NCBI GenBank assembly: GCA_903827735.1
Contig: CAIKJM010000443.1
Span: 1-8,042, forward strand
DNA: 8,042 nt
Direction: 5' to 3'
From: an uncultured Rhodanobacter sp.
GTDB taxonomy: Bacteria; Pseudomonadota; Gammaproteobacteria; Xanthomonadales; Rhodanobacteraceae
The notes beneath the pieces are model-generated. The model worked only from the letters and a program-made list of their open reading frames with translations, did no database searches and was not told the origin of the DNA. The number at the start of each line of letters is the position of its first letter. Positions within the stretch are counted from its first letter, which is position 1. The position numbers and the translations under genes are program-made. Positions 6,423 through 8,042 of this stretch are shown here, piece after piece.

Positions 6423-7625
6423 TCAGACCAGCTGCAGATCACGCGGCTTTGCGCCGGGGAAGATGTCCTGCATGCGGTTGCCCTGCAGTCCCCACACGCG
6501 GCCGAACAAGCCAGCGAGCACGTCGCGATAGTTGTTCAGCACCTGATAGTCGCGATTCTGCAGCAGGTTCTGCTGGGTCACGGCGATCTGTTCGCCGGCG
6601 ATGCGGCCACCGTTGACCTTGCCACCGAGCACCCAGTGCACGGTGCCGTGGCCATGGTCGGTGCCCTTGTCGCCATTTTCGCGGAAGGTGCGGCCGAATT
6701 CGGAGACCACCACGACGGTGGTGTTGTTCCATTCGTCGCCCAGCGCGTCGGCATAGGCGGCCAGGCCATCACCAAGATTCTTCAGATTGTTGGCCAGGCC
6801 GCCGGTGACGCTGCCCTGGTTGACGTGCGTATCCCAGCCGCCGACATCGACAAAGCCGAGCTTGTATTGATCGCGCATCATGGTGGCGATGCGCTGCGTT
6901 TCGGTGGCGAAGTTGCGCGCGCTGGGTGCGCCACGGCCGGCCTTGGCCATTTCGTCCATCAGATCCTTCGATACCGTCTTGCGCAGCTCCAGGCCGTCGG
7001 CCGTCGCAGAGGCCAGCGGTGTGCCGCGGTACATGTCGGTGAGGATCGCCGACTGCCGCGCGTCGAACGAGGAGTTGGTATTGCCGCGCAGCGAGATGTT
7101 CGGCACGTCCTTGGTCGAGCCCTGCAGGCTCAGCGGCAGGTCGTTGGTGAAGGCGATGGTCGGCACGCCGGTGAGCTGCCCGGACAGCCGCGCCAGAAAA
7201 CCCGAACGGTAGTTGCCGGTGGCGCCTGCCGCCTGGCCGCGCTCGATATTGTCCTGCGTCTCGAAGTGGCTGCGCGAAAGATCGTCGGTGCCGGCGAACG
7301 GTATGAAGGCGACCTGCTTGCGCTGCCACAGCGGATAGATCGAGTCGCGCAGCACCGGGTTGAGTCCCCAGTTGGCGTCCAGCGCAATGGCGCTGTTCGG
7401 ATTGCCGGCATCGGGCTTGGCGATGCCTAAAGTTGGGCGCGCCTCGTAATAGAAATCGCTGCTGTAGGGCACCAGCAGGTTGTTGCAGTCATAGCCGCCG
7501 CGCAGAAACACGAACAGAAAGCGCGGCGAACTGGCAGGCGCAGCGAACAGCTTGCCAGAGAAAGACAGCGTCGGCAGCGCGACGGCCGCAGAGGCGGCAG
7601 CGAGCAGAAATTCACGACGGTTCAT
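6423..7625 (-). CDS. Tat-exported DUF1501 family protein
   Basis: A 400-residue protein starting MNRREFLLAAASAAVALP, a textbook twin-arginine signal (RREFLL at 3-8), so it is probably exported folded. DUF1501 proteins resemble the alkaline phosphatase/sulfatase superfamily. Family marks are FLRGGYDCNNLLVP (40-53), GGWDTHVNQG (262-271), SEFGRTFRENGDKGTDHGHG (308-327) and VLGGKVNGGRI (333-343). The Asp and His residues in GGYD, GGWDTH and TDHGHG are candidate metal ligands, but the substrate is unknown. GAGG at 7631-7634, 5 bases before the ATG, decides the start: an in-frame GTG at 7631 would overlap that ribosome site. It lies between two DUF1800 genes on the same strand, 81 bases after the first and 69 before the second, pointing to one operon. 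The usual role of the pair is not established. Confidence 0.9.
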   Translation of the reverse strand: MNRREFLLAAASAAVALPTLSFSGKLFAAPASSPRFLFVFLRGGYDCNNLLVPYSSDFYYEARPTLGIAKPDAGNPNSAIALDANWGLNPVLRDSIYPLWQRKQVAFIPFAGTDDLSRSHFETQDNIERGQAAGATGNYRSGFLARLSGQLTGVPTIAFTNDLPLSLQGSTKDVPNISLRGNTNSSFDARQSAILTDMYRGTPLASATADGLELRKTVSKDLMDEMAKAGRGAPSARNFATETQRIATMMRDQYKLGFVDVGGWDTHVNQGSVTGGLANNLKNLGDGLAAYADALGDEWNNTTVVVVSEFGRTFRENGDKGTDHGHGTVHWVLGGKVNGGRIAGEQIAVTQQNLLQNRDYQVLNNYRDVLAGLFGRVWGLQGNRMQDIFPGAKPRDLQLV

Positions 7626-7706
7626 AAGCACCTCGACTCAGTGGGTGTTCTGGAAATAACGCAGCGTTGTTGCATTTGATAAGCATCGAAATAAGTCGTA
7701 CCCGGC
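7626..7706. other. Short intergenic gap between the upstream DUF1800 gene and the DUF1501 gene
   Basis: These 81 bases contain the DUF1501 ribosome site (GAGG, 7631-7634). A small imperfect dyad, AACGC-A-GCGTT, is too short to call a terminator, and there is no T run after it on the minus strand. I see no convincing promoter. The gap is compatible with read-through from the upstream DUF1800 gene. Confidence 0.4.
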
Positions 7707-8042
7707 TCATCGGTAATTGAACTCCGGCGAGGACAGCACAAACGTATTCCATTCTTCCGGTGACGTGGCCTTGCTCAACGCGGTGCGCGTGTTGGACGAC
7801 AGCGTCGGTTCGATCGTCTGCTGATATACGGCATTGTTCATGACCGGCGGATCGACTCGCGCTGGCGGCGCATCGCCGACGGCGAAGAGGCGGTTTTTTC
7901 CGCTACCGATCATATGCGCCACGTCGAAGCGTTTGGCCATCTGTCCGGAACTCGACCAGCTGCCGCCATCCAGCGGCCAGCCGTCAGGCGTGATGCGGCC
8001 GAAGACCGGCTCGCCCATCTGGTTGAGCCAGTTCACCAGCGG
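7707..8042 (-). CDS. DUF1800 family protein, C-terminal end (partial, N-terminus beyond the right edge)
   Basis: The minus-strand frame is open from the window edge to a TGA at 7707-7709, giving the last 111 residues. It begins PLVNWLNQMGEPVFGRITPD and contains DGWPLDGGSWSSSGQMAKRFD, the C-terminal DUF1800 signature, and ends SSPEFNYR. Against the complete DUF1800 protein in this window the 111 residues align without gaps with 64 identities (58% by hand count). Conservation is strongest in the first 40 residues and the last 30; the middle, after RLF (51-53), is nearly unrelated. It is the first of three same-strand genes here, ahead of DUF1501. No start codon lies inside the window; a GTG codon at 8036 is internal to the protein. 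The missing part should hold the signal peptide and the ELHTLG region. Confidence 0.88.
   Translation of the reverse strand, partial: PLVNWLNQMGEPVFGRITPDGWPLDGGSWSSSGQMAKRFDVAHMIGSGKNRLFAVGDAPPARVDPPVMNNAVYQQTIEPTLSSNTRTALSKATSPEEWNTFVLSSPEFNYR

Noticed and set aside
6636..7430. A 264-codon plus-strand open frame antisense to the DUF1501 gene
   Set aside because: Long antisense frames are expected opposite GC-rich genes. The translation shows no recognisable domain, while the minus strand encodes a complete DUF1501 protein with a Tat signal and conserved motifs.
8034..8036. GTG at 8036 as the start of a small 109-residue protein
   Set aside because: The frame stays open to the window edge, and the residues before it (PL) continue the match to the complete DUF1800 paralogue, so this is an internal valine codon of a longer gene.

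Overview
The window is a GC-rich, densely coding bacterial chromosome segment. The style of the genes fits a gammaproteobacterium of the Xanthomonadales/Lysobacterales type (Rhodanobacter/Dyella-like): an exported cyclophilin, a PadR plus HAAS-sensor pair, and envelope genes of the DUF1501 and DUF1800 families. The taxonomic placement is inference; no rRNA or marker gene is present. There are no tRNAs, CRISPR arrays, insertion sequences or phage genes.

Layout. (1) Bases 1-856, minus strand: the N-terminal 285 codons of an exported cyclophilin-type peptidyl-prolyl isomerase that runs off the left edge. (2) Bases 857-1014: a divergent intergenic region carrying three ACT(A)AGT boxes, a good candidate operator for the next gene. 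(3) Bases 1015-2315, plus strand: a two-gene operon with a 4-base ATGA overlap, encoding a short PadR-type repressor and a membrane protein with an N-terminal HAAS/DUF1700-like domain and two copies of a hydrophobic module. (4) Bases 2447-4759, plus strand: a large multi-pass YfhO-like (GT-C fold) membrane protein, visibly less GC-rich than its neighbours. (5) Bases 4782-8042, minus strand, converging on the YfhO-like gene with a 22-base gap: in transcription order, the C-terminal end of a DUF1800 protein (cut by the right edge), a Tat-exported DUF1501 protein, and a second, complete DUF1800 protein.

How the parts work together. PadR and the HAAS-sensor protein form a regulatory pair in which the repressor probably controls its own operon. 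The DUF1800-DUF1501-DUF1800 block is probably one transcription unit producing exported proteins that act together in the periplasm or at the cell surface. The two DUF1800 proteins are clear paralogues: I count 64 of 111 identical residues over their last 111 positions. The biochemical role of these families is not established, so this block is the best candidate for an undescribed system in the window. The YfhO-like gene stands alone between the two groups. Its substrate cannot be read from the sequence.
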